Part shown: positions 15,027 to 22,875 of the stretch, piece after piece
Position numbering within the stretch: the first letter of the stretch is position 1
Layout of the letters: each line of letters opens with the position of its first letter
From: Selenomonas sp.
GTDB taxonomy: Bacteria; Bacillota_C; Negativicutes; Selenomonadales; Selenomonadaceae
Direction: 5' to 3'
NCBI RefSeq assembly: GCF_024693525.1
Contig: NZ_JAILKR010000093.1
Coordinates: 1 to 27,995, forward strand
DNA: 27,995 bases
Notes under the pieces: model-generated
Told to the model about the DNA's origin: nothing
Database searches by the model: none
The model's input: the letters and a program-made list of their open reading frames with translations, nothing else
Position numbers and translations under genes: made by a program

Positions 15027-16499
15027 ATGCTTATTCATGATTTGATTTATCAAGGTGCGCCAAATGATTTGGCCATCGTCGACCATGAGCGCCGTTTTAC
15101 CTATAAAGAACTCCAAGCAGCAGTGAAAGCCTGTCGCGACAGACTCTATGCAGCGGGGGTACATCAAGGTGACCGAGTGGGAATCTTTACCCGTAACAGT
15201 GCCGAATTTATCTTTGCCTATATGGGTATTGCATCGCTGGGGGCTATAGCGGTTCCCCTCAATTTCCAGTTGAGCAGCCGCGAGATAGCCTACATTATTA
15301 AAGATGCGGGGATACGAGTTCTTTTGACGTATCAGCCGTTGAATCTTGTTGATGCTTTGGCACAGCTGCGCTGCCAGCTCAAAGTGGCACAGTATGACAT
15401 TCGCTCCATTGGCAAGCCGAAAAAGGGAATCGAAGAGGCACCAGATCTTTCGGAGTATTTCAGCGCGGACAATCCGTGCCAGATCATTTACACGTCTGGT
15501 ACAACGGGCAATCCGAAGGGAGCAGTCATTTCCCATCACAATATCCTCTTCAATACAAAGCAGATTGCCTATATGGGCTGTCAGCCGGGAGATAAGGCGC
15601 TTTGCGTTTTGCCGATGTATCATTGCTATGGTCTTACCTGTGCGGTGTTTTATACACTAAGCGTTGGTGCTGCCATCGTGATTCTTGATTCGTTTACGCC
15701 GCGGACGACAATCAGTACGATTCGTGAAGAGGGGATAACGGAGCTCTATATCGTGCCGTCGATTTGCAGCCTGCTGACCAAGCTGGGGACTCCGGAAGAT
15801 ATGAAGAGTGTGCGGCTGGTAGTCAGTGCTGGTACGACACTGCCTCTGAAAATTCAGCAGGACTTTACCGAAAAGTTTGGTTTGGATATCTGCGAGGCTT
15901 ACGGCTTGTCTGAGACGGCGCCAATCGTTACGATGACGCCATTGGGGAAGACGAAAGTCGGTTCCTGTGGTCCCGTGGTTCCCAATTTGCAATGGAAACT
16001 CATCGATGATGAGGGCAAAGAAGTTCCGTGTGGCGAAGTTGGCGAGCTCATTGTCAAGGGCGAGAATGTCATGCTGGGATATTGGAATCTTCCTGATGTG
16101 ACTCATGATGCTATGCGGGGCGGTTGGTTCCATACCGGCGATGTGGCCCGTGCCGATGAAGATGGCTATATCTATATCGTCGACCGCATCAAGGACATGA
16201 TTATCAGCATGGGTGAGAACGTTTATCCGCGTGAAGTCGAAGAGGTGATCTATCAGTTCCCTGGCATTCATGAGGCCGCTGTCGTTGGCATTGAGGACAA
16301 ACTTCGCGGGCAGGCGGGGGCTTGCTTCTATAGTGTCAATCAAGGTGCTGAGATAAACATCCGGGAGCTCAAACAGTTCCTGCAGAATAACCTGGCTCTG
16401 TATAAGATCCCCCGGGAATTCCATCGCATGGATAAATTGCCGCGTACGACAACTGGCAAGATTGCCAAGAAAACGATTTTAGCAGAATTTCAAAAGTAA
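15027..16499 (+). CDS. Fatty-acid--CoA ligase (AMP-forming acyl-CoA synthetase)
   Basis: Activates a carboxylic acid, most likely a fatty acid, to its CoA thioester through an acyl-adenylate. I start at ATG 15027 (490 residues); the TTG at 15000 is in the operator repeat and would put the promoter inside the message. Signature motifs: P-loop YTSGTTGNPKG from Tyr155, the A5 motif YGLSETAP, A8 GWFHTGDVARADEDGYI with VDRIKDMIISMGENVYPREVEEV, and the C-terminal catalytic lysine motif PRTTTGKIAKK. These fit the FadD/MenE-like group with a preference not readable from sequence. A lipid-type operator in front supports fatty acids as substrate. Confidence 0.88.
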   Translation: MLIHDLIYQGAPNDLAIVDHERRFTYKELQAAVKACRDRLYAAGVHQGDRVGIFTRNSAEFIFAYMGIASLGAIAVPLNFQLSSREIAYIIKDAGIRVLLTYQPLNLVDALAQLRCQLKVAQYDIRSIGKPKKGIEEAPDLSEYFSADNPCQIIYTSGTTGNPKGAVISHHNILFNTKQIAYMGCQPGDKALCVLPMYHCYGLTCAVFYTLSVGAAIVILDSFTPRTTISTIREEGITELYIVPSICSLLTKLGTPEDMKSVRLVVSAGTTLPLKIQQDFTEKFGLDICEAYGLSETAPIVTMTPLGKTKVGSCGPVVPNLQWKLIDDEGKEVPCGEVGELIVKGENVMLGYWNLPDVTHDAMRGGWFHTGDVARADEDGYIYIVDRIKDMIISMGENVYPREVEEVIYQFPGIHEAAVVGIEDKLRGQAGACFYSVNQGAEINIRELKQFLQNNLALYKIPREFHRMDKLPRTTTGKIAKKTILAEFQK

Positions 16500-16514
16500 A
16501 TAACAAGTAATAGT

Positions 16515-16565
16515 AAGCAGTTCCATAACGGCAATAATTCCTTGCCGTTATGGAACTGCTTTTTT
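16515..16565 (+). terminator. Strong intrinsic terminator after the acyl-CoA synthetase gene
   Basis: A perfect 20-bp stem (16515-16534 with 16542-16561) with a 7-base loop and six T. It closes the housekeeping part of the window just before the injection operon. Confidence 0.93.
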
Positions 16566-16885
16566 ATGAGAATGATAGACATAGGTTTACAAAATACTAG
16601 ATTATTTTTAAATTAAAAACACAATTATAACATTGGGGAAAAAGACCCTGCCAAATTCAAGGCTAAGCATGTTTTTTTTTCGAAATTTTGAACAAAACCG
16701 GTAAAAAAGTCCTATATATGAAAATTGAGATTTATATTATTTGGGAAAAATTTTCATTATCCTTTAATGGACTTTTAGTATTGAGAGGTATATCGTTTAA
16801 AAGGAAATTCCATGAAAAAAAGATGAAAGTTTTTCAGCGATAGGATAATTCTGAAATAATCATCTTTTATAAGGAGGGAGATAAA
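16566..16885. other. A+T-rich non-coding region before the injection operon
   Basis: About 320 bases without a credible gene. Base composition drops sharply: I count 14 G+C in the 60 bases 16681-16740. A possible promoter is TTTACA (16586-16591) with TAAATT 17 bases further, but several A+T-rich -10 choices exist. A small inverted repeat TTCAG/CTGAA occurs near 16832-16855. It must contain the operon's promoter; I cannot choose one with confidence. Confidence 0.55.
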
Positions 16886-16903
16886 ACGAAAAAGGTCCGA
16901 TTC

Positions 16904-18610
16904 ATGATGTTAGGGCGATGTTTCGTGATACTCGTAATTGGCATGCTGATGCTAGGCTGCCGGAGTCAGGCGTCGGGACTTCCCAGTACGTTGCAGCGTC
17001 AGGAGATAATCTTTCTGCTGGATTCCAGTCAGTCCATGCAGGAATCTGACCCGCTTCGGCTGATACCGGAAACGGTCTTGCAAATGTGTGCGATTATGCC
17101 GAGTCGTTACGCTGTGGGGATTTATACATACAGCGACGGGGTAAAGCCATTGCAACCCTTGGCGGGATTGAGCCGGCTGCCGGTAGCACCGTTGCAGGGC
17201 ATTAACTATGCGGGCTACACCAATACGGGGGCCGCGATGGAAAAAGCAGTGGAAACATTCTCGGCGGATGGAGAAGTAAATCGCAGCATCGTGATAATTT
17301 CCGATGGCGAAATCATGCTGCCAACCAGTGAGCAGACTTTAGCGTCGGTGAAATCCTTTCAGGAAGGGATGGCAGATTGCCGCAAGGCTGGTATCAAGGT
17401 GTATATGCTGGCGCTGGGCGGCAAACAGGCCACACCGCAGGCTAACAGCTATGCCAGTGATATCACGTATGAAATCGCGCCGGATGTAGCAGCAGTTCCG
17501 GTGCTAGGGGAAAAGATGCTGATGGATAACTGGCCGGTGGGGAAAATCCTGCGAAGGGCAGATGCCAGCGGCAAGGTGGATTTATCGCTGCCCGTGCCCG
17601 TAGCGGCTATTCGTCACCTGCGGGTGGTAGTTCGCAAAACTTTTGGCGATGGAACCGGTGGCCGGCTGGAGGGCAAGGATACGGGTCACGAAGTATGTGA
17701 TGGCACTTCTGGCCGAATCTTTGATATCAAAAATCCTGGTGACAATCTGACGTTACGGGAGTTAAAACCTGGTGAGCAGGCAGAACTTTTTCCACAGCTG
17801 GAAGCAGAGCTTACGGTGGAGACGATTCGCGAGGAAGAAACAAACAAGGTCATGGTAAAGATTGTTCCTCGAACCGTGGATGGTGAAGGACAATCTTTGC
17901 TGGCTGATGATTATTGGAACGGGAAAGAAATCCCGGTCTGGATGGATGACGATTATTATGTCGGAACGGTACAGGGCGATGGAATTTTGGTGGAAGTCCC
18001 GTCGGATTGGCAGGGAAGTCGTGTGATTCTTCCGGTCTTTTCGGAATGGGGATGGAATGTGGATTGCAAGCCAGTGGCTATAGCTGGTCTTGCCTCGGCA
18101 GAAGCCCAGGATTCTGCCTATGTGGTGGTACTGGCCATCGGTGGCTGCGGTGTGTTGCTGCTACTAGGGCTATTTGGGGTGCTGCGCCTAAAAACCTATC
18201 ATAAGGAACAACAGCGGAAACCGATTCCACAGCCACGGGCCAAATGGCAGGAGCATTATGTGGGGGAATTAACCATTCGCGATATCCGAACCAGGTCGGG
18301 ATTGGACCACCGGGTAAGGGTGATAAACCTATACCGCCATTTGGAACGCATCGCTTTGCCCATGCGCCAAATTTTCCACGAATGTCAACTGCCGGATACC
18401 TTGCCGGGGCTGGATGGTCTTGGCTTGCACCCCGGGAAAAAGGGAATCTGGCTGGATAACGATTCCCAGGCCACCATCCTCAAAGAAGGGGAACTGGTAC
18501 TTCGCGGCACCAGCTGCTTTATGGGATACGACGAGCCCATAAAATTGTCATTTGGTGACGCTCAGCTGTCGATGACCTTGGTTTTGAAAGATTTAAAGCC
18601 GCAATCTTAG
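16904..18610 (+). CDS. vWA-domain lipoprotein with internal membrane segment
   Basis: First gene of the injection operon, 568 residues from ATG 16904. The amino end is a lipoprotein-like signal (hydrophobic CFVILVIGMLML then LGC, Cys19). A von Willebrand A domain follows (about 33-210) with the metal site DSSQS (40-44), a threonine-bearing loop NTGAAM and ISDGE (Asp134). A mostly beta middle (about 215-400) leads to a second hydrophobic segment (AYVVVLAIGGCGVLLLLGLF, about 405-428) and a 140-residue C-terminal domain I do not recognise, possibly cytoplasmic. The best ribosome site, AAGGAGGG (16871-16878), is seven bases from an in-frame ACG (16886) rather than from ATG 16904; see findings. 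vWA proteins often scaffold or work with AAA+ ATPases. The role in this machine is unknown. Confidence 0.75.
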   Translation: MMLGRCFVILVIGMLMLGCRSQASGLPSTLQRQEIIFLLDSSQSMQESDPLRLIPETVLQMCAIMPSRYAVGIYTYSDGVKPLQPLAGLSRLPVAPLQGINYAGYTNTGAAMEKAVETFSADGEVNRSIVIISDGEIMLPTSEQTLASVKSFQEGMADCRKAGIKVYMLALGGKQATPQANSYASDITYEIAPDVAAVPVLGEKMLMDNWPVGKILRRADASGKVDLSLPVPVAAIRHLRVVVRKTFGDGTGGRLEGKDTGHEVCDGTSGRIFDIKNPGDNLTLRELKPGEQAELFPQLEAELTVETIREEETNKVMVKIVPRTVDGEGQSLLADDYWNGKEIPVWMDDDYYVGTVQGDGILVEVPSDWQGSRVILPVFSEWGWNVDCKPVAIAGLASAEAQDSAYVVVLAIGGCGVLLLLGLFGVLRLKTYHKEQQRKPIPQPRAKWQEHYVGELTIRDIRTRSGLDHRVRVINLYRHLERIALPMRQIFHECQLPDTLPGLDGLGLHPGKKGIWLDNDSQATILKEGELVLRGTSCFMGYDEPIKLSFGDAQLSMTLVLKDLKPQS

Positions 18611-18637
18611 GATAATTCATATAAAGGAGATAGAAAC

Positions 18638-20830
18638 ATGGCAAAGATTATTTCACAAACAAACCGCACGATGCTTTTCGAGGAAATCAATCCGGAAAAG
18701 CTCGACCTGCTCACGATGGTTGGTGATACGAAGGCATTGGACAGCCTCAGTGATGAGAAAATCAAGGAGCTCAACGAGAAGTTGCTGGTTCATGATTTCC
18801 AAGAGTTCCTGGATAAGTTTGACCCGGTTGTCTATTCCTTCTTCAACGCCAACACGCAGCGCGTTATGTATACCCTCAAGCGTCCCGAAAATGTCCCCGA
18901 GGATTTGCTGACGGAAATACACCTGAACATGCACAACGATTTTTTGCGGATGTTGCTCACGCTGGTGGATACGAAGCGTTCCCAGGGCTTGCTGAACGTT
19001 GATTTCAAATTCGAAAAGCTCACGGATCTTATCTCTCCCCATAAGGTTATGGAGGATATCCGTCAGGAGCGCAAGGAATTACGCTATGTCTATAGCAAGT
19101 ATGTGGAGCTGGAAGAAGGCGACCCCAAGAAACTTGACTACGGCGACAAGTTAAACGTCATGTTTGAAGAGGCCAGCACCAACTATAACAACGTTATGGC
19201 CATGCTGCCCTTGGCCATTGAGGACATAAAGACTCGTTTGCTGCTGGGAACAGACCAAGGCGGTCAGCAGGATACGGCGCTGGCGTTGGGGGTTCTCACC
19301 ATGGGGGACAGCGGTGAGTTGAAGGTCATCGAGGCACCAAAGGAACAGACAAAAGCCTTGATGACGGTGGATGATAACATCAATGAAGGCCTTATCGCCG
19401 CTATCGAAGACGACTACGAAGCACTAAATGCAGAAAATCACAACGATTATGTCAAGGCCCTGGTAGCCCGGACTTTTTGTCCGCTGCCATCTTCCATCGT
19501 TTCGGAGGTAGACGTGGCTCAGGAAATTGAAAACTATAATACTTATTTGGATTTCTACAAACAGGCCAAGGATGATTTCATCAAGACGGTGAAACCGCTG
19601 ATTGAAAAGATTCTAGGGGTGCGGATGTTCTTTGAACAGTATCCGGCCCGGACAAAAGGCATGCGGCCCACGCTTTTCATTACCAACGTGAAAAACGAAC
19701 AGCTGGCTACGGCCATGAATCTGCCACGGCTGCGTACCTTCCTCAATACGGTTAATGCCAAGAACGATTTTAAAAATACCGTCTGGTATGCCATCTACCC
19801 ATCGCTGGAGCTGGATCGTCCGGCTAAGGCTCGTATCACCCGCCAGCGTTTTGCAGGCAACAATGCGCCTAAGAATACCAGTGCCAACAGTTTGGAGTCG
19901 CTAAGTGCTATTTTGGATGTGCTCAAGGATTTTCGGGTACAGTGCTTCTTCAACTTTGAAACCAGCGATAAGACGAGCTTTAGCAGCATGGCCACGGAAG
20001 GCATTGATAAATATGTGGAGCGCTGCCAGCCGCTTACAGACCATTTATACAGCGAGTATGCCATTCCGTGTCTGCCGAATTTCACGGTCATCCCGCGCGA
20101 TAAATCCGGCGTCCTGCTCGACGCGAAGATGAAAATGAATGAGGATAATTTGGTGGAACTTTCGAAGGACCAGCAGGATATTCTGAAACTTTGGATTGAT
20201 GGTGTCTATATCGATGCTTCTTATGTGGCAGCTGGCATCGAAGCTGCCTGCCAGGACCCGGTATTCCTTCGGGATGTATTCCGCCGTGATGTGGACAGTG
20301 AATTGCCAGGGGTAGCCTTTGACTTCGAAGCTGGCGACCATGCTCTGCAAGTTCACACGACTTTAGCCAAGGAAATCACAGGCTTTACCAATCCTATCAA
20401 GGACGAAATCAATCGCCGGGGCTTTGGCTTTGTCTTTTCTTCGGAAAATGCCGTCTTTGCGGGTAACCATATCACCAACATCATGGTCTATAAGGCGCGC
20501 AATCTCCTCTATGATGAAAACCTTGGTGTGTTCGAGCCAATCTACAAGACGCAGGTTACAACCTATATCGAGCGCGTTCTGCGCCATGCTTCTGGGGACT
20601 TCAAACAGGACCACATCGTGGAATTCTTCAGCAACAATCCCAACAGTCAAAAGAGCAAATGGCTCAGCAAACGCAATATGGTCAATGCCATCATCGGCGT
20701 CGGCGACGATATCGATTATGCTATTGACGAAGAAAACGGCATGTGCACGCTGGATATTACCTTCAACGGCAATATGCGCAATCTCACCATTGAGACCAAT
20801 CGTATCACGACAGCTCACCGCGCCTCCTGA
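18638..20830 (+). CDS. Putative contractile sheath protein (TssC/VipB-like, 730 residues)
   Basis: Predicted contractile sheath subunit of the apparatus. I assign it mainly by context (directly before two tube-protein genes, then tip and VgrG spike genes) and by weak resemblance to sheath proteins, such as the region LESLSAILDVLKDFRVQCFFNFETSDKT and the C-terminal FVFSSENAVFAGNHITNIMVYKARN. The N-terminal 120 residues are acidic and helical. At 730 residues it is much larger than TssC (about 490-500), and no separate TssB gene is next to it, so it could combine both sheath roles or carry an added outer domain. No signal peptide or membrane segment, so it is cytoplasmic. Ribosome site AAAGGAGA. 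An undetected alternative function is possible. Confidence 0.6.
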   Translation: MAKIISQTNRTMLFEEINPEKLDLLTMVGDTKALDSLSDEKIKELNEKLLVHDFQEFLDKFDPVVYSFFNANTQRVMYTLKRPENVPEDLLTEIHLNMHNDFLRMLLTLVDTKRSQGLLNVDFKFEKLTDLISPHKVMEDIRQERKELRYVYSKYVELEEGDPKKLDYGDKLNVMFEEASTNYNNVMAMLPLAIEDIKTRLLLGTDQGGQQDTALALGVLTMGDSGELKVIEAPKEQTKALMTVDDNINEGLIAAIEDDYEALNAENHNDYVKALVARTFCPLPSSIVSEVDVAQEIENYNTYLDFYKQAKDDFIKTVKPLIEKILGVRMFFEQYPARTKGMRPTLFITNVKNEQLATAMNLPRLRTFLNTVNAKNDFKNTVWYAIYPSLELDRPAKARITRQRFAGNNAPKNTSANSLESLSAILDVLKDFRVQCFFNFETSDKTSFSSMATEGIDKYVERCQPLTDHLYSEYAIPCLPNFTVIPRDKSGVLLDAKMKMNEDNLVELSKDQQDILKLWIDGVYIDASYVAAGIEAACQDPVFLRDVFRRDVDSELPGVAFDFEAGDHALQVHTTLAKEITGFTNPIKDEINRRGFGFVFSSENAVFAGNHITNIMVYKARNLLYDENLGVFEPIYKTQVTTYIERVLRHASGDFKQDHIVEFFSNNPNSQKSKWLSKRNMVNAIIGVGDDIDYAIDEENGMCTLDITFNGNMRNLTIETNRITTAHRAS

Positions 20831-20885
20831 CGCGATAGTTGCATAGATGTTTTAGAAGATCCGAATCACAAAGGAGGATAAATTC

Positions 20886-21314
20886 ATGGGTTTTCGAGTT
20901 AATGTTACTGGCGGTGCCGAACAGATTACCTTCGATGAGCGCAGTATCACCAAAGTAGAGTTTTTTTCCGATACGCCGGATGATTCCAATGCCAGAGCCA
21001 GGGATATCCGGCTCAGTGTCAAAATCTGGGGCAAGATGAACTTCTCCCTGGGCGGCCAGGATGTGGACAGCACCTTGGGAGCTGCCAAATGGGCAGAAGT
21101 ACCAGCCGAACGGCCGGATTGTTACCGCAACGCTGTCGTGGATGTGGTTGCTGCGGGACAGATGGTTCGTCAGTACACCTTCCCCAATGCCTTCGTAGTT
21201 GAGTATACGGAAGACCTGGATGATGAGGCCGGTGTTGGGCAATTCTATTTGCATCTCAAGCAGAAGAAAGACCTCAACACGGCAGTACAGTTAAACGGCG
21301 GCTTTGGCGCCTGA
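20886..21314 (+). CDS. Hcp/phage-tube-like protein 1
   Basis: A 142-residue, mostly beta protein predicted to build the inner tube. It follows the sheath gene by 55 bases with a strong ribosome site (AAAGGAGGA). It is a paralogue of the next gene (about 45 percent identical by eye), sharing SD-PxDSxARxxD, DSTxxxxxWxxVPAERxxxYRN, the YTFxNAFVVxYxE block and a LKQKKD near the end. Size and beta-rich pattern match T6SS Hcp and phage tail tube proteins. No signal peptide. The gene has high G+C (35 of 60 in 21061-21120), typical of a well-expressed core gene here. Confidence 0.7.
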   Translation: MGFRVNVTGGAEQITFDERSITKVEFFSDTPDDSNARARDIRLSVKIWGKMNFSLGGQDVDSTLGAAKWAEVPAERPDCYRNAVVDVVAAGQMVRQYTFPNAFVVEYTEDLDDEAGVGQFYLHLKQKKDLNTAVQLNGGFGA

Positions 21315-21332
21315 TAGAGGGAGGAGAACAGT

Positions 21333-21758
21333 ATGTCATTTCAAGTACAGGTTACCGGTGCAGAACCTTTTTCGATTGAGCCGGAATGCACGAAACATGT
21401 AAAATTCAGCACGGATATTCCTATGGATTCCGATGCCCGCACGAAAGATGTTGGCGCGACGCTGGTTATCTCGGGTAAAATCCTGGCCAATGCAACGGGA
21501 GCCGCTGCGGACAGCACGCGGCAGATGCTCTTGTGGTCCGTGGTACCCGCCGAGCGGGCCGAAGCCTACCGGAATGTTACCGTTACCTATGTAGCGGGCG
21601 GCGTGGTAGAGCGGAAATACACCTTCACCAATGCTTTTGTGGTGGATTATCAGGAAGTCTATGACGATGGCGATGGTAACGGTACCTTTACCTTGTGGCT
21701 CAAACAGAAGAAAGACAAGATGGCTGAGCTGCAAGTCGAAGGCGGTTATTCCGCGTGA
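21333..21758 (+). CDS. Hcp/phage-tube-like protein 2
   Basis: A 141-residue paralogue of the previous gene, 18 bases downstream with its own GGGAGGAG ribosome site. Key shared blocks are DSDARTKDV, ADSTRQMLLWSVVPAERAEAY, RKYTFTNAFVVDY and LWLKQKKDK. The two differ most in the middle loop (residues about 50-62) and at the very end, the places where tube rings contact neighbours or cargo in known Hcp rings. Either could be the main tube, with the other a specialised ring next to the spike or a cargo carrier. A terminator follows 26 bases later. Confidence 0.7.
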   Translation: MSFQVQVTGAEPFSIEPECTKHVKFSTDIPMDSDARTKDVGATLVISGKILANATGAAADSTRQMLLWSVVPAERAEAYRNVTVTYVAGGVVERKYTFTNAFVVDYQEVYDDGDGNGTFTLWLKQKKDKMAELQVEGGYSA

Positions 21759-21784
21759 CCTAAGCAAGACCGCTCGTGGTTGAT

Positions 21785-21811
21785 GGGGTGGATAAAAAAT
21801 CCACCCCTTTT
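21785..21811 (+). terminator. Terminator inside the injection operon, after the tube genes
   Basis: A perfect 9-bp stem GGGGTGGAT/ATCCACCCC (21785-21793 with 21799-21807), 5-base A loop, then TTTT. Partial termination here would make more sheath and tube message than message for the spike and accessory genes, matching the numbers of subunits expected. Confidence 0.8.
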
Positions 21812-21829
21812 CTATTAGCTGGAGTTGTT

Positions 21830-22261
21830 ATGAAAGATTATTACAAGATATTAGAGCTGACGCCTACGGCCGATAAAAAAGAAATCAAGAAAGCCTTTCG
21901 CCGGCTGGCGCGGAAATATCATCCGGACCTTAACCCCGGAGATGCAGCGGCCGCTGAAAAATTCAAATTAATCAATGAAGCCTGTCAGGTGTTAAGTGAT
22001 GAAAATAAACGCGCACGCTATGACCTGGATTACCAAAAAAAAGACCAGCGGGCAGCGTCAAAGGCGGGCAGGCAGCAAGCGCAGAAACATAGCGGCGGAC
22101 CGACTCCTTTTGGGCCGGATTTTGGCAAAGCATTTTCTCAGGAAAATTTTGAAAAAGCATTTTTCGGTGGCATGAAAAATGAAGCCGCGAAAGGCAGGCG
22201 GGACAAGAAAGACCCGCTGGATACCAGCGAATTGTTCCAACGATTCTTTGGATTTTCGTAA
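21830..22261 (+). CDS. J-domain (DnaJ-like) co-chaperone
   Basis: A 143-residue protein. Start chosen at ATG 21830, five bases after GGAG; the GTG-type start further upstream would read through the terminator stem. Residues 1-66 are a clear J-domain: [21 protein letters not shown], the HPD motif at 31-33, and [26 protein letters not shown]. The rest is a basic, Q/G/K-rich linker and a short helical end with repeated F ([17 protein letters not shown]). It lacks the zinc-finger and substrate domains of DnaJ, so it should recruit DnaK to a specific client, by position a part of the injection apparatus or its cargo. Confidence 0.88.
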   Translation: MKDYYKILELTPTADKKEIKKAFRRLARKYHPDLNPGDAAAAEKFKLINEACQVLSDENKRARYDLDYQKKDQRAASKAGRQQAQKHSGGPTPFGPDFGKAFSQENFEKAFFGGMKNEAAKGRRDKKDPLDTSELFQRFFGFS

Positions 22262-22296
22262 ATAGCGGACAATTCGTGGAAGGGAGATTATCGATT

Positions 22297-22866
22297 ATGT
22301 ATCGCAAACAAATAACGACAGCGCTGCTGGGCATGGCGGGAATCGTACTGTCCATGACTGCCTATTTAACGGATTTGGGAAACCTGTTATTGACAGGATG
22401 CTTGATAGCCCTAGGACTTGTGCTCTTTGTTTGGTCCTTGGTGAGCTTAATCCTATTTTTGCGGCACACCGCCGAACCGGCTCCTGTATCCGCCATGGAA
22501 ATGGAGCCAGAACCAGAGTTGTCGGCAGGAATCACCCAGCTTAACTGGCTCAGTGAAAAAGGGGACATCTTAAAGACCTGGGATTTATTCAATCGCACTG
22601 GACTCGTTATCGGACGGGACTGCCAGGAAAATATGGTGGACATCGACCTGGCGAAAAGTCCCTATGCACCGCTTATCGACATCGAGCACGCGGTGCTGAA
22701 CTACGCGAACTCCGACTGGTACGTGGAAGACCTTTCCAGCCGCAACGGCACCCAGCTATGCAAAGCAAGGGACGGCCGCAAATACCAGCTGACTGCTGGC
22801 GAACCCTGTAAAGTAGAAATCGGCGACATCATCATTGTCGGCATGACCCAGCTGGAGCTGGCGTAG
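22297..22866 (+). CDS. Membrane-anchored FHA-domain protein
   Basis: A 189-residue protein from ATG 22297 (GTG 22276 is an in-frame alternative that lies within the ribosome site). Two hydrophobic segments (about 6-24 and 29-52) anchor it, followed by an acidic linker and a C-terminal FHA domain (about 95-185) with IGRD (Gly106-Arg107), a histidine in IDIEHAVL and SRNGT (148-152). The serine normally two or three residues before that histidine is absent, so phosphothreonine binding may be altered. In T6SS, FHA proteins (Fha1/TagH) take part in phosphorylation-controlled firing. No kinase or phosphatase gene is visible here. Confidence 0.82.
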   Translation: MYRKQITTALLGMAGIVLSMTAYLTDLGNLLLTGCLIALGLVLFVWSLVSLILFLRHTAEPAPVSAMEMEPEPELSAGITQLNWLSEKGDILKTWDLFNRTGLVIGRDCQENMVDIDLAKSPYAPLIDIEHAVLNYANSDWYVEDLSSRNGTQLCKARDGRKYQLTAGEPCKVEIGDIIIVGMTQLELA

Positions 22867-22875
22867 GGAGGACAA

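Noticed and set aside
15003..16424. Two long - strand frames (15003-15623 and 15657-16424)
   Set aside because: Both are antisense to the acyl-CoA synthetase, which has all its motifs; no start signals or domains on the - strand.
16803..16826. Tiny frame ATGAAAAAAAGATGA with an upstream AAAGGAA
   Set aside because: Four codons in a very A-rich stretch; chance occurrence is likely and nothing else supports it.
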